Below are positions 1 to 7,952 of a stretch of DNA of 64,000 bases, in pieces. This DNA comes from Verrucomicrobiaceae bacterium (GTDB lineage Bacteria; Verrucomicrobiota; Verrucomicrobiia; Verrucomicrobiales; Verrucomicrobiaceae). Position numbers and translations under genes: made by a program. The DNA is taken from NCBI GenBank assembly GCA_015075365.1, contig JABTUN010000002.1, forward strand, positions 434,001 through 498,000, read 5' to 3'. The notes under the pieces were generated by a model. The model saw nothing but the letters and a program-made list of their open reading frames with translations, ran no database searches and had not been told where the DNA came from. Position 1 is the first letter of the stretch; each line of letters starts with the position of its first letter.

Positions 1-329
1 GCGAATGCGTCACCGAATGGTTCGAGCAGGACGACGATGTGCCCTTCATGATGGAGGTCTTCCAAGTCCGCCCCGAAAAGCGTGCGCAAGTGCCCGCCAC
101 GACGCACGTCGATGGCTCCGGTCGCCTTCAAACGGTCCACAAAGAGACCAACCCTCGCTACCACCGCCTCATCAGCGCCTACCGCGAGATCACCGGCGTC
201 CCCATCGTGCTCAACACCAGCTTCAACGAAAACGAACCCGTCGTCTGCAAACCTCAAGAAGCCCTCGATTGCTTCCTCCGGACCAAGATGGACGTGCTTG
301 TCCTCAACAACTGGATTGTGACCCGCTGA
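1..329 (+). CDS. Carbamoyltransferase (NodU/CmcH family), C-terminal end only
   Basis: Only the last ~108 residues are in the window; the frame is open to the left edge (first full codon at base 3). The visible part matches the C-terminal domain of the NodU/CmcH carbamoyltransferases, which move a carbamoyl group from carbamoyl phosphate onto a sugar or antibiotic hydroxyl. Diagnostic stretches are FMMEVFQV, HVDGSGRLQTV and the near-terminal VPIVLNTSFNENEPVV followed by PQEALDCF. It is first in the rightward polysaccharide locus, so a glycan substrate is likely (inference). Family assignment is confident; the substrate is unknown because the N-terminal catalytic half is missing. Confidence 0.85.
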   Translation, partial: ECVTEWFEQDDDVPFMMEVFQVRPEKRAQVPATTHVDGSGRLQTVHKETNPRYHRLISAYREITGVPIVLNTSFNENEPVVCKPQEALDCFLRTKMDVLVLNNWIVTR

Positions 330-428
330 ATGTAATCCCGGGCTTCAGCCCGCACGGTATTCATCTACCGTTTCGCTCACGACTCACCCCGCCACCTTTC
401 TCCGAGCTAAAGCTCTCGATTACCGTTC
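330..428. repeat. Spacer with three small hairpins before rfbA
   Basis: The 99-bp spacer holds three compact inverted repeats: CGGGC-ttca-GCCCG (339-352), ACGGTA-ttcatc-TACCGT (354-371) and GAGCT-aa-AGCTC (404-415). None is followed by a T-run, so an intrinsic terminator is not supported. They look like short interspersed palindromes rather than a defined regulatory site; no convincing promoter is visible. Confidence 0.4.
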
Positions 429-1316
429 ATGAAAGGCATCATTCTAGCCGGCGGCGCAGGTTCCCGCCTTTATCCGCTGACGCAGGTTGCCTCCAAGCAA
501 CTCCAGCCGGTCTATGACAAGCCGATGGTGTATTACCCGCTTACGGTGCTCATCGCCTCGGGCATCCGCGAGTTCTGCCTGATCTCGACGCCGCAGGACA
601 TTCCGCGCTTCCAGCAGCTCCTCGGCAATGGCTCGCAATGGGGCATCTCCATCGAGTATCGCGAGCAGGCAAGGCCCGAAGGCATCGCGCAGGCTTTTCT
701 CATCGCGGAGTCCTTCATCGGTGGTGATCCCGTCACCCTCATGCTCGGTGACAACATTTTCTTCGGTGGCGACGCTTTCCCGCGTGCCTTCGCAGCCTTC
801 CAGTCCGGCGCGACCATCTTCGCCTACCATGTGCGCGATCCACAACACTACGGGGTGGTGGAGTTCGACGCGGAAGGAAAGGCCGTGTCACTGGAGGAAA
901 AGCCCGCCCGGCCCCGCAGCAACTACGCCGTTCCCGGTCTCTACATCTACGACAACGACGTCCTGCGCATCGCCCGCGGCTTGAAGCCCTCCGCGCGTGG
1001 CGAGCTCGAGATCACCGATGTGAACAACGAGTACCTCCGCCGAGGGACCCTTCGCGTGCAGCGCCTCAGCCGCGGCACCGCCTGGCTCGACGCCGGCACC
1101 AGCACCAGCCTGCACGACGCCTCCGCCTATGTGCATGCCATCGAAAAGCGCCAGGGCATCAAGCTTGGCTGCCCGGAGGAGGCGGCCCTGCACCGTGGTT
1201 TCCTGAGCATCACCCAGTTTGAGCAACTCCTCGGCACCCTGCCCGCCTGCGAATACCGTGACTATCTCTCCGAAGTGGCCGCCGAAGTCCGCCGTGTGGG
1301 ACTGCAAGGTGCTTGA
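429..1316 (+). CDS. rfbA: Glucose-1-phosphate thymidylyltransferase
   Basis: Joins dTTP and glucose-1-phosphate to give dTDP-glucose, the first step of dTDP-deoxysugar synthesis in the cytoplasm. The 295-aa protein has the usual family length. It starts with the nucleotidyltransferase signature MKGIILAGGAGSRLYPLT, followed by KQLQPVYDKPMVYYPL, the metal-binding LMLGDNIFFG (about residues 107-116) and EEKPARPRSNYAVPGLYIYD. The dehydratase rfbB lies one gene downstream, consistent with one pathway. rfbC and rfbD, needed to finish dTDP-rhamnose, are not in this window, so the end product could be another dTDP-hexose. Confidence 0.96.
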   Translation: MKGIILAGGAGSRLYPLTQVASKQLQPVYDKPMVYYPLTVLIASGIREFCLISTPQDIPRFQQLLGNGSQWGISIEYREQARPEGIAQAFLIAESFIGGDPVTLMLGDNIFFGGDAFPRAFAAFQSGATIFAYHVRDPQHYGVVEFDAEGKAVSLEEKPARPRSNYAVPGLYIYDNDVLRIARGLKPSARGELEITDVNNEYLRRGTLRVQRLSRGTAWLDAGTSTSLHDASAYVHAIEKRQGIKLGCPEEAALHRGFLSITQFEQLLGTLPACEYRDYLSEVAAEVRRVGLQGA

Positions 1317-1320
1317 TCCC

Positions 1321-2049
1321 ATGACCCCGCATCCTGTCATCGCCAACCGTTACGACGCCGCCGAGCAGCGCCCTTGCTATGTCAAAAACCTCTTTGATGA
1401 GGGCGCACCGCACTACGATCCCGTCGTCGGCTGGGGCTTTTGGGGCACCGGAAACCTCTACCGCAAGGACGCGCAACGCCGCCACGGCCTCAAGCCGGGC
1501 ATGCAGTTGCTCGATGTGGCCTGCGGCACCGGTTTGATGGCCGTTGCCGCGAAGGAGGTCCTCGGCGGCGACTCCACCATCACCTGCGTGGAGCCCAGCG
1601 ACGGCATGCTAGCCGTCGCGCGCGGCAAGCTCAACGCGCGCTTCATCCAGAGCCGCGCCGAGAGCATGCCGGTCGATTCCGCTGCCTATGACTTCCTCAC
1701 GGTCGGCTACGCCCTGCGCCATTTTGCCGATCTGGAGGCGACCTTCCGTGAATTCCACCGCGTGCTCAAACCAGGCGGAAAGGTGCTGCTTCTCGAAGCC
1801 ACGCGCCCCGCGGGCAAATTCGGCTCCTGGCTCTTCAAGCTCTACTTCGGCCGCATCTATCCCTTCTTTGTCCGCCTGTTTACTCAAAGCGACATCGCGG
1901 AGGAGATGATGGTCTATTTCTGGGAGACCATGGACACCTGCGTGCGTCCCGAGTCCGTCCTCACCGCGCTGAAAGCCGCCGGATTCGAAAACGTGGCCCG
2001 CAAGCCCGTCCTCGGCTGGTTCAGCGAGTACACCGCCGTCAAATCGTGA
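1321..2049 (+). CDS. Class I SAM-dependent methyltransferase (UbiE-like)
   Basis: A 242-aa Rossmann-fold methyltransferase. SAM-binding motif I is [12 protein letters not shown] (about residue 60-71), then [39 protein letters not shown] and the post-motif [18 protein letters not shown], an order typical of UbiE/Methyltransf_11 enzymes. The start is the ATG 4 bases after the rfbA stop; a longer upstream reading would overlap rfbA by about 100 bases. It lies between rfbA and rfbB and overlaps the next start, so it probably methylates a sugar or lipid intermediate (inference), although UbiE homologues also act on quinones. Confidence 0.85.
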   Translation: MTPHPVIANRYDAAEQRPCYVKNLFDEGAPHYDPVVGWGFWGTGNLYRKDAQRRHGLKPGMQLLDVACGTGLMAVAAKEVLGGDSTITCVEPSDGMLAVARGKLNARFIQSRAESMPVDSAAYDFLTVGYALRHFADLEATFREFHRVLKPGGKVLLLEATRPAGKFGSWLFKLYFGRIYPFFVRLFTQSDIAEEMMVYFWETMDTCVRPESVLTALKAAGFENVARKPVLGWFSEYTAVKS

Positions 2050-3071
2050 ACCTTCTGATCACAGGTGGCGCCGGATTCATCGGCTCGAACCTCATCCGGC
2101 ATGTCATCGACAAGCCGGATGTCACCAAGTTGGTCAATCTCGACTGCCTCACCTATGCCGGGCATCTTGAGAACCTCGCTGGCATCCATGGCGAGCATCC
2201 ACGCTATGCCTTCGAGAAGGTCGATCTTCGCGATAGGGACGAGGTCTTTCGTGTCATCCGCCAGTATGACATCACCCACGTCATGCACCTCGCGGCCGAA
2301 AGCCATGTGGATCGCAGCATCACCGGCCCCGCTGATTTCATCACGACGAACATCAACGGCACCTTCAACCTGTTGGAGGCATTCAGAGCTCAGAGGTCTG
2401 AGGTCAGAAGTCAGAGATTCCTGCATGTGAGCACGGACGAGGTCTTTGGTTCCCTGGGTGAAACCGGTTTCTTCACCGAAACCACGCCCTACGCGCCCAA
2501 TTCGCCTTACTCCGCCTCCAAGGCCGCCAGCGACATGCTGGTGCGCTCCTACCACCACACCTACGGTCTCCCGGCCGTGATCACGAACTGCTCGAACAAT
2601 CACGGTCCGTATCAATTTCCCGAAAAGCTGATTCCCGTGGTCATCCAGAGCCTTCTGGCCCGCAAGCCGGTTCCCGTTTATGGCGATGGCATGAACGTGC
2701 GCGACTGGCTCCATGTCAGCGATCACTGCGAAGCATTGTGGACCGTTTTGACGCGTGGGACACCCGGCGAAAGCTACGCCATCGGCGGCCACAACGAGAA
2801 GACCAATCTCCAGCTCGTCGAGCACCTTTGTGACCTCATCGACGAGTGGCGACCCGACCTCGGCGGCCATTCCCGCCGCCTCATCAGCTTTGTCCCAGAC
2901 CGCCCCGGCCACGACCGCCGCTACGCCATCGACGCCGCCAAAATCGAGCGCACCCTCGGCTGGCGTCCCGCCCACACCTTCGCATCCGGCCTCCGCGAAA
3001 CCGTTCGCTGGTATTTGGAGAACCAGACGTGGGTGGAAACTGTTTTACGACCGCCGAACGGAGCAAGGTGA
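2046..3071 (+). CDS. rfbB: dTDP-glucose 4,6-dehydratase
   Basis: Converts dTDP-glucose to dTDP-4-keto-6-deoxyglucose. The 341-aa protein has the NAD-binding GGAGFIGSN near residue 7, [23 protein letters not shown], the catalytic YSASKAASD (Tyr-xxx-Lys), [17 protein letters not shown] and [16 protein letters not shown], all diagnostic of RmlB. The start is GTG overlapping the preceding stop (GTGA), implying translational coupling. Residues about 113-123 ([11 protein letters not shown]) are encoded by a 7-bp tandem repeat listed separately, in a loop just before the conserved strand carrying STDEV. Confidence 0.96.
   Translation: MNLLITGGAGFIGSNLIRHVIDKPDVTKLVNLDCLTYAGHLENLAGIHGEHPRYAFEKVDLRDRDEVFRVIRQYDITHVMHLAAESHVDRSITGPADFITTNINGTFNLLEAFRAQRSEVRSQRFLHVSTDEVFGSLGETGFFTETTPYAPNSPYSASKAASDMLVRSYHHTYGLPAVITNCSNNHGPYQFPEKLIPVVIQSLLARKPVPVYGDGMNVRDWLHVSDHCEALWTVLTRGTPGESYAIGGHNEKTNLQLVEHLCDLIDEWRPDLGGHSRRLISFVPDRPGHDRRYAIDAAKIERTLGWRPAHTFASGLRETVRWYLENQTWVETVLRPPNGAR
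2381..2415 (+). repeat. 7-bp tandem repeat inside rfbB
   Basis: Five consecutive 7-bp units: ATTCAGA, GCTCAGA, GGTCTGA, GGTCAGA and AGTCAGA. They lie wholly within the coding sequence of rfbB. The unit is not a multiple of three, so each copy reads in a different frame, yet the gene frame stays open and flanking motifs are intact. Confidence 0.6.
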
Positions 3072-3125
3072 GGGAGAACGTGATCCCGCATCGTCTGCCA
3101 GCCTGACCCTTTTCCCACAGCCAGC

Positions 3126-4424
3126 TTGAGACCATGGTTCAATCACGAGCGCTATCTTCGCTGGACGCGCCGCCTCGCCGCTTACAGCGGGGCGCAGGGG
3201 CTGGCCCTGCTGGTGAACACGCTCAGCGGCTTTCTCCTGGTACGCGGCATGGAAAAGGAGGCCTACGCGTGGTTCACGATCACGAATTCCCTGCTGGCCA
3301 CCATCAGCGTCATGTCCGACTCGGGCTTGGGCAGCGCCATGATGTCCATCGGCGGCCGCGTATGCGAAGACCGTCCCAGATTCGCTGCCTTGATGACACT
3401 GGCTCATCGCATGCGATTCCGGTTCATGCTGCTGGCCGCGCTCGTCACGTTGCCAGCCGGATGGTGGGTGCTGGCAAGGAACAACGCTCCTTGGACAGTC
3501 ATCCTGCCTCTGATGCTGCTGGTCATGATCACGGCAACCTTCTCTGTGGAGAGTGTCGTGCTGGGAAGCATCAACAAGCTGCACCGCCGGGTCGGATTCA
3601 TGGTCAAGGCCGATCTAGGGCTCAGTTTCTCACGCCTGCTGGCCGTTTTGGCAGGGCTTCTTCCAGGACTGACAGCGGCAGTGGCCACTGCCGCGACTGC
3701 AGCAGCGCAATGGGCGCAGGTCTGGCTGCTTCGCCGGCAGACAGCCGGCGACCTGAAAGAGCCTGCCCAAATCGATCCTGCATGGCAGCCGGAGATCCAG
3801 GCCACGGTGAAGAGCCTGTTTCCGCTGTGTCTCTTCAACTGCGTGCAAGGGCACATCACCACGTGGGTGCTGAGTTTGTTCGCCAGCACCGAAAAGGTGG
3901 CGGATGTGGGCGCGCTCACACGGCTTGGCATTCTGTTCACCTTCCTGGCCCTGCCAATGACCCAGCTCGTCATGCCCGTGATTGCGCGCACTCAGGAGCC
4001 GCGCCGTCTCACGCGCTTGAGTCTTCTCACCTTGGGGGGCATGACCGCGGCCTCGGCGGCGCTGGCAGGCACCGGCATGTTCCTGGCCTCTCCACTGTTG
4101 TGGCTGCTTGGACCACAATACACGCATCTGCATCGGGAGCTCGCCTGGTTTCTGGGGGCGCAGGCATTGGGCATCACGGCGAATGTCGCGTGGAGCCTCT
4201 GCTACACCCGCAGTTGGGTGCGCCACGCGTGGTGGCAGATTCCACTCACGATTGCAGCGCAGGTGGCAGCGGCCCAGTTTCTTGATCTCGCCCGCATTTC
4301 CCACACGATTGTGTTTGCCAGCGTCTCCAGTGTCACCGGCCTGCTGATGGCCGCCATGCTGGCGTTCCGCGGGCTCAACTCTCACCGTCGGCAGGTGGCG
4401 CAGACCCGCACCCCGCCTTTTTGA
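3126..4424 (+). CDS. Wzx-like polysaccharide flippase (membrane protein)
   Basis: A 432-aa, strongly hydrophobic protein with about 12 predicted membrane segments, starting with GAQGLALLVNTLSGFLLVRG and ending with a basic cytoplasmic tail. This layout and its place in a glycan locus fit the MATE/MVF-type flippases (Wzx) that move lipid-linked oligosaccharides across the inner membrane. No short catalytic motif exists in this family, so the call rests on topology, length and context. The start is uncertain: TTG at 3126 is the only plausible initiator near the rfbB end; the first internal ATG would remove the first membrane segment. Confidence 0.7.
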   Translation: MRPWFNHERYLRWTRRLAAYSGAQGLALLVNTLSGFLLVRGMEKEAYAWFTITNSLLATISVMSDSGLGSAMMSIGGRVCEDRPRFAALMTLAHRMRFRFMLLAALVTLPAGWWVLARNNAPWTVILPLMLLVMITATFSVESVVLGSINKLHRRVGFMVKADLGLSFSRLLAVLAGLLPGLTAAVATAATAAAQWAQVWLLRRQTAGDLKEPAQIDPAWQPEIQATVKSLFPLCLFNCVQGHITTWVLSLFASTEKVADVGALTRLGILFTFLALPMTQLVMPVIARTQEPRRLTRLSLLTLGGMTAASAALAGTGMFLASPLLWLLGPQYTHLHRELAWFLGAQALGITANVAWSLCYTRSWVRHAWWQIPLTIAAQVAAAQFLDLARISHTIVFASVSSVTGLLMAAMLAFRGLNSHRRQVAQTRTPPF

Positions 4425-4426
4425 GG

Positions 4427-5137
4427 ATGCTCCTCCACCGAATCGTCTCCCTGCTCCGCCGTTCGACCGGCCTTTTGCCGTGCTCCATCCGTCTGCATGC
4501 GTTGACGGCTCTGGATGTCGCCTTGCGAGCCGCTGAACCGGAAAACATCTTTGTCCCCCCGGTTGTCGCCCAAAAACGCTGCGGATGCGCGGTCGATGTC
4601 GGTGCCAACAATGGAGTGACCACTTGCATCATGGCCCGGCATTTTGACCAGGTGCTCGCCTTCGAGGCCAATCCCAGGCTGGCAGGAGAGTTGAAAAAGT
4701 GCGCTCCCGCCAATGTGAAAGTGGAAGGAGTTGCCCTGTCATCGTCAGCGGGGCAGGCCACGCTCACTGTGCCGGTTTCCGCCGGCGTCACCCTCGAAGG
4801 CTGGGGCAGCATGGAGGCCCCGCTCGCCCAGAACTTCGAGGGGCTTCGACAACTCACTGTCGAAACACGCACACTCGACTCTTTCCAGCTTCCCCGGCTG
4901 GATTATCTGAAAATCGATGTGGAGGGCCACGAGATGGCCGTGTTGCACGGTGCCCGTGAAACCCTGGCGCGCTGTCATCCGTGGCTCGCCGTCGAGGCAA
5001 TGGGGGATCAACAGGAGCGCGTTCGCGAGTTCCTCAAGGCACTCGGCTACCAGGAATCCAGCCTCCAGGCGCTCTGCAGTCGCGTGGGCACCGCACACAA
5101 TCTGGTCTTCATTCCTCCTCCAATCACTCCTTCATGA
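4427..5137 (+). CDS. FkbM-family methyltransferase 1
   Basis: A 236-aa SAM-dependent methyltransferase of the FkbM type, which O-methylates sugars or polyketides. Visible motifs are the SAM-binding VDVGANNGVTT (about residues 54-64), LAFEANPRLAGEL, the mid motif TRTLDSF and LDYLKIDVEGHEMAVLHGA, the family signature. The ATG at 4427 lies 2 bases after the flippase stop; a TTG at 4421 would give only two more residues. The stop overlaps the next start (ATGA), placing both FkbM genes in one translationally coupled unit. Confidence 0.88.
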   Translation: MLLHRIVSLLRRSTGLLPCSIRLHALTALDVALRAAEPENIFVPPVVAQKRCGCAVDVGANNGVTTCIMARHFDQVLAFEANPRLAGELKKCAPANVKVEGVALSSSAGQATLTVPVSAGVTLEGWGSMEAPLAQNFEGLRQLTVETRTLDSFQLPRLDYLKIDVEGHEMAVLHGARETLARCHPWLAVEAMGDQQERVREFLKALGYQESSLQALCSRVGTAHNLVFIPPPITPS

Positions 5138-5946
5138 GTTCCAGACTGGCCCGCCTTGTCACCGCCTTCTGCCGGACCTTGCATCCCCGGTTGGGAGCCA
5201 GCGTGTATTACCGCTGGCTCAGCCGTCTCGACCTCGGAGACACGGCCTACAAGAACACGCCTCTGCGCTTTGCACCGGGCTGTCACATGGATTTGATGCG
5301 AGGCGACTCCTGTCACGGCTGCATCGCCTACAGCGGTTGCTATGAGCTGCCCCTCACCCGGAGATTGTCTGGCATCGCCCGCGAAGAAGGCGGCACCTTG
5401 ATCGACGCGGGCGCCAATTACGGCTACTACTCCTTGATCTGGGCCGCTGCCCGCCCGGACAACCGCGTCTTCGCTTTTGAGGCCTCCCCACGGAATTTCC
5501 CATGCCTGATGGCCAATCTGGAGCGAAACAAAATGACCGGCCGCGTGGATGCCAGGAACAAGGCTGTGGGTGACCAGCCTGGCCATGTTCATTTCAAGAT
5601 GTCCGACCCCCATCAAAGCGGATGGGACAAAGTCACGGACAACCCGGCCGAGGCTGACTGGACCGTGCCGCTCACCACCCTGGCCCACGAACTCCCGGAT
5701 CAAGCTTACACCGCCTTGAAAATTGACTGCGAGGGCTACGACCACCGCGTGGTGCTGGGCGTGATGCCGCTGTTGCAGGCGCGGAAGATCCGTCATGTCT
5801 TTTTTGAGGAGAACCCGGGCTGCCTGGAGACGTTTGGCGTGGGAACCGGGGAGATCAGCAAACTCCTCGAATCCCTCGGCTACCAAGTGTCCTCAGTCGG
5901 CGGTCCGACCGAGTATGAGGCATCCCTGCCCGGCGAGCGCCCTTGA
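5134..5946 (+). CDS. FkbM-family methyltransferase 2
   Basis: A 270-aa FkbM-type methyltransferase. Motifs are TLIDAGANYGYYSLIWA (SAM site, about residues 89-105), VFAFEASPRNFPCLMANL, VPLTTLAHEL and TALKIDCEGYDHRVVLGV. The ATG overlaps the stop of the preceding FkbM gene. The N-terminal ~85 residues include four cysteines (FCRTLHP, GCHMD, SCHGCIAYSGC) without a recognised fold; a metal site there is possible but not shown. It probably methylates another position of the same glycan (inference). Confidence 0.86.
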   Translation: MSSRLARLVTAFCRTLHPRLGASVYYRWLSRLDLGDTAYKNTPLRFAPGCHMDLMRGDSCHGCIAYSGCYELPLTRRLSGIAREEGGTLIDAGANYGYYSLIWAAARPDNRVFAFEASPRNFPCLMANLERNKMTGRVDARNKAVGDQPGHVHFKMSDPHQSGWDKVTDNPAEADWTVPLTTLAHELPDQAYTALKIDCEGYDHRVVLGVMPLLQARKIRHVFFEENPGCLETFGVGTGEISKLLESLGYQVSSVGGPTEYEASLPGERP

Positions 5947-5957
5947 GGTTGCCAAAT

Positions 5958-5979
5958 CGCTTTCCGAGAGCATTTTTTT
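5958..5979 (+). terminator. Weak candidate intrinsic terminator
   Basis: A short stem (GCTTT-ccg-AGAGC, with one G-T pair) is followed by a run of seven T, 11 bases after the second FkbM gene. The stem is only 5 bp and the Uma2 start codon is 2 bases beyond the T-run, so it may not terminate efficiently. Confidence 0.3.
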
Positions 5980-5981
5980 CC

Positions 5982-6578
5982 ATGGCATTCGCTGCAACAC
6001 CCCGGTTCGTTCCCCCGCCTGTGGATACTCGCGGACGTTACGCCTTCACCGTGAGGGATTTCCACCATCTCGTGGAAGCCGGTCACTTCACGAGGGCGGA
6101 CCGCATTGAACTCATCAACGGAGAACTCACGATCATGCCTCCCATTGGCCCGGAACACTCGTATCACACCACAAGGATCACCAACACGCTTCCGCTGCAA
6201 CTCCCTGCGGGTGTTCTCCTGCGCATGAACGAACCCATCACCATCCCGGATCATTCCGAGCCGCAGCCGGACGCGGCGGTGGTGCGGGGAAAAGCGGATG
6301 GCTATCGCAAGGCGCACCCGGGGCCCAAGGATGTGCTGCTCATCATCGAAGTGGCGGACTCCAGCGCGGAGTTTGACGTGCAGATCAAGTCAAAGCTTTA
6401 CGCCAGGGCCGGCATACCGGAATACTGGGTTTTGAATGTAAAGGAGACCGCCCTGCATGTCTTCACCGGCCCCTCGGCCAAGGGCTACAAAAACATCGAG
6501 GTGCTCGACGCAGGCGATACCGTTCGCAGCCGCTCGGTGCCCGGATTGAAGATCGCCGTGAAGAAGTTGCTGGGCTGA
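5982..6578 (+). CDS. Uma2-family (DUF820) putative restriction-endonuclease-fold protein
   Basis: A 198-aa member of the Uma2/DUF820 family, a PD-(D/E)XK nuclease-fold group abundant in cyanobacteria, planctomycetes and verrucomicrobia; the biological role is not established. Seen are RIELINGELTIMPPIGPEHS, the acidic EPQPDAAVVRG, LLIIEVADSSAEFD and KSKLYARAGIPEYWVLN, which together supply the Asp, Glu and Lys of the nuclease motif. The ATG at 5982 is preceded by GAGAG; an upstream in-frame reading starts only with a weak non-ATG codon. It interrupts the methyltransferase and glycosyltransferase run and is probably a cargo gene unrelated to glycan synthesis. Confidence 0.85.
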   Translation: MAFAATPRFVPPPVDTRGRYAFTVRDFHHLVEAGHFTRADRIELINGELTIMPPIGPEHSYHTTRITNTLPLQLPAGVLLRMNEPITIPDHSEPQPDAAVVRGKADGYRKAHPGPKDVLLIIEVADSSAEFDVQIKSKLYARAGIPEYWVLNVKETALHVFTGPSAKGYKNIEVLDAGDTVRSRSVPGLKIAVKKLLG

Positions 6579-6600
6579 CCTCGGGCATTGAATCGAATGT

Positions 6601-6667
6601 TCATCCACAGATTGCGCAGATACCCGCACGGGACTTCATCTCTGGAATCTGTGAGATCGGTGGATGA
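6601..6667. repeat. Imperfect inverted repeat in spacer
   Basis: The 107-bp spacer before the next glycosyltransferase contains TCATCCACAGATTGCGCAGA near 6601 and, at 6647-6667, a sequence whose reverse complement begins TCATCCACCGATCTCACAGA. The arms match over about 20 bases with a few mismatches. The word ATCCACAGATT is, to my recollection, a common interspersed motif in this and other phyla. No T-run follows. Confidence 0.45.
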
Positions 6668-6685
6668 TTCGGACCCTATAAATTG

Positions 6686-7939
6686 ATGCGGATCGCCTAC
6701 TTCCTCACGCATCCCATTCAGTATCAGTCGCCGCTGATCCGGCATCTGCGGGCAGGAGGCGTGGATGTGCATGTCGTCTATGGGCATGATGCCACGGCGC
6801 GTGCATACTTTGACAAGGGTTTCGGCCAGCGGCTCGCCTGGGACGTGCCGCTGCTCGACGGTTATCCCAGCACCGTGTTAAACACCGAGGAACCGAAGGG
6901 CGGCCTGAAGAAGCAGCGGGCTCATTTCGAGCGTCAGATCATGACACTGCTGGAGAAGGAGAAATTTGACGCGGCATGGGTGCATGGTTGGGCGCACCCC
7001 TTCACCCAGGCAGCCTGGCGGCAGGCCAGAGGCCGGAAAATGCCCATCCTGCTGCGTGGCGAGACCTTCCTTGGCTGCGTGCGCGGCGGAAAGCTGCGAC
7101 GGCTCGCGCACAAGCTCATCTTCACCCGGAAGTTCCGCGAGGTCTCCGCCTTCCTCGCGGTCGGAAAACTCAATGCCGAGTTGTATCGCGCCTATGGTGT
7201 CGAGTCCCGCCGCATCTTTCAGGCACCTTATGTGGTGGACAATGCCTTCTTCCAGAAGCGCTGCCAGGAGGCCACGCCGCATCGCGAGAAACTGCGTGCG
7301 GAGCTGGGCATCGAGCCGGGCCGCCCGGTGATCCTGTTTTGCGCCAAGCTGATCAGCGTGAAATCGCCCGACGTCCTGATTCGCGCCGTCGGCGGCCTGG
7401 CAGGCGCGCCTGCCAGGGGGCGAGATGAGGATTCCCAAACCGGGGCACACCCACGTTCACCTCGACAGACCCGCGTTCTGGCGGACGCACCCACGGCACC
7501 GGTGCTGCTCATGGTGGGAGATGGCGAACTCCGGCCTTCCTTGGAAAAACTCGCCTCCGAGGTCGCGCCTGGGAGGGTGAAATTTCTGGGCTTCCGCAAC
7601 CAGTCCGAGCTGCCGGGACTCTATGACTTGTGTGATATGTTTGTGCTGCCCTCCGCCTTTGAACCCTGGGGGCTCGTGGTAAACGAAGTCATGAACGCGG
7701 GCAAAACCGTGGTCGTAAGCGATCAGGTGGGCAGTGGCCCCGACCTCGTCCGGGAGGGCGTAAACGGCAGCATCTTTCACGCCGGGGACGTGATGGCACT
7801 GTCGCAGGTGCTTGACCGATGGTGCGGTGATGCGTCTGCACGTGAACGAGCCGGGGGCACGAGCCTGGAGATCATCTCGAAATGGGGTTTCGATGAAGTG
7901 CTGGCAGGCCTGAAAGAAGCCCTAGTGCATTTATCCTGA
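6686..7939 (+). CDS. Glycosyltransferase family 4 (GT-B fold)
   Basis: A 417-aa GT4-like glycosyltransferase. The N-terminal acceptor domain starts RIAYFLTHPIQYQSPLIRHL; the C-terminal donor domain has PVILFCAKLISVKSPDVLIRA, VLLMVGDGELRP, VKFLGFRNQSELPGLYDLCDMFVLPS and the E-x7-E region EPWGLVVNEVMNAGKTVVVSD. Between LIRAVGGLA and APVLLMVGDG there is an unusual ~30-residue insertion (about residues 240-269) encoded by a palindromic DNA element, listed separately. The ATG at 6686 follows a TTG; the ATG is preferred. It should add a sugar to the lipid-linked glycan; donor unknown. Confidence 0.9.
   Translation: MRIAYFLTHPIQYQSPLIRHLRAGGVDVHVVYGHDATARAYFDKGFGQRLAWDVPLLDGYPSTVLNTEEPKGGLKKQRAHFERQIMTLLEKEKFDAAWVHGWAHPFTQAAWRQARGRKMPILLRGETFLGCVRGGKLRRLAHKLIFTRKFREVSAFLAVGKLNAELYRAYGVESRRIFQAPYVVDNAFFQKRCQEATPHREKLRAELGIEPGRPVILFCAKLISVKSPDVLIRAVGGLAGAPARGRDEDSQTGAHPRSPRQTRVLADAPTAPVLLMVGDGELRPSLEKLASEVAPGRVKFLGFRNQSELPGLYDLCDMFVLPSAFEPWGLVVNEVMNAGKTVVVSDQVGSGPDLVREGVNGSIFHAGDVMALSQVLDRWCGDASARERAGGTSLEIISKWGFDEVLAGLKEALVHLS
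7396..7488. repeat. Palindromic element inserted in frame in a GT4 gene
   Basis: It begins with a perfect 22-bp palindrome at 7396-7417 (arm CCTGGCAGGCG and its reverse complement) and ends with a small hairpin GCGT-tctggcgg-ACGC at 7473-7488. The stretch encodes a low-complexity insertion (GAPARGRDEDSQTG and onward) between two conserved GT4 motifs. The reverse complement of its right end shares CGTCCG(C/T)CAGAACG with the element at 48065-48100. Confidence 0.7.
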
Positions 7940-7952
7940 ACCCATCTCATCC

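Noticed and set aside
5982..6578. Uma2 gene as part of a restriction-modification system
   Set aside because: No DNA methyltransferase or specificity gene is nearby; neighbouring methyltransferases are of sugar/FkbM type.
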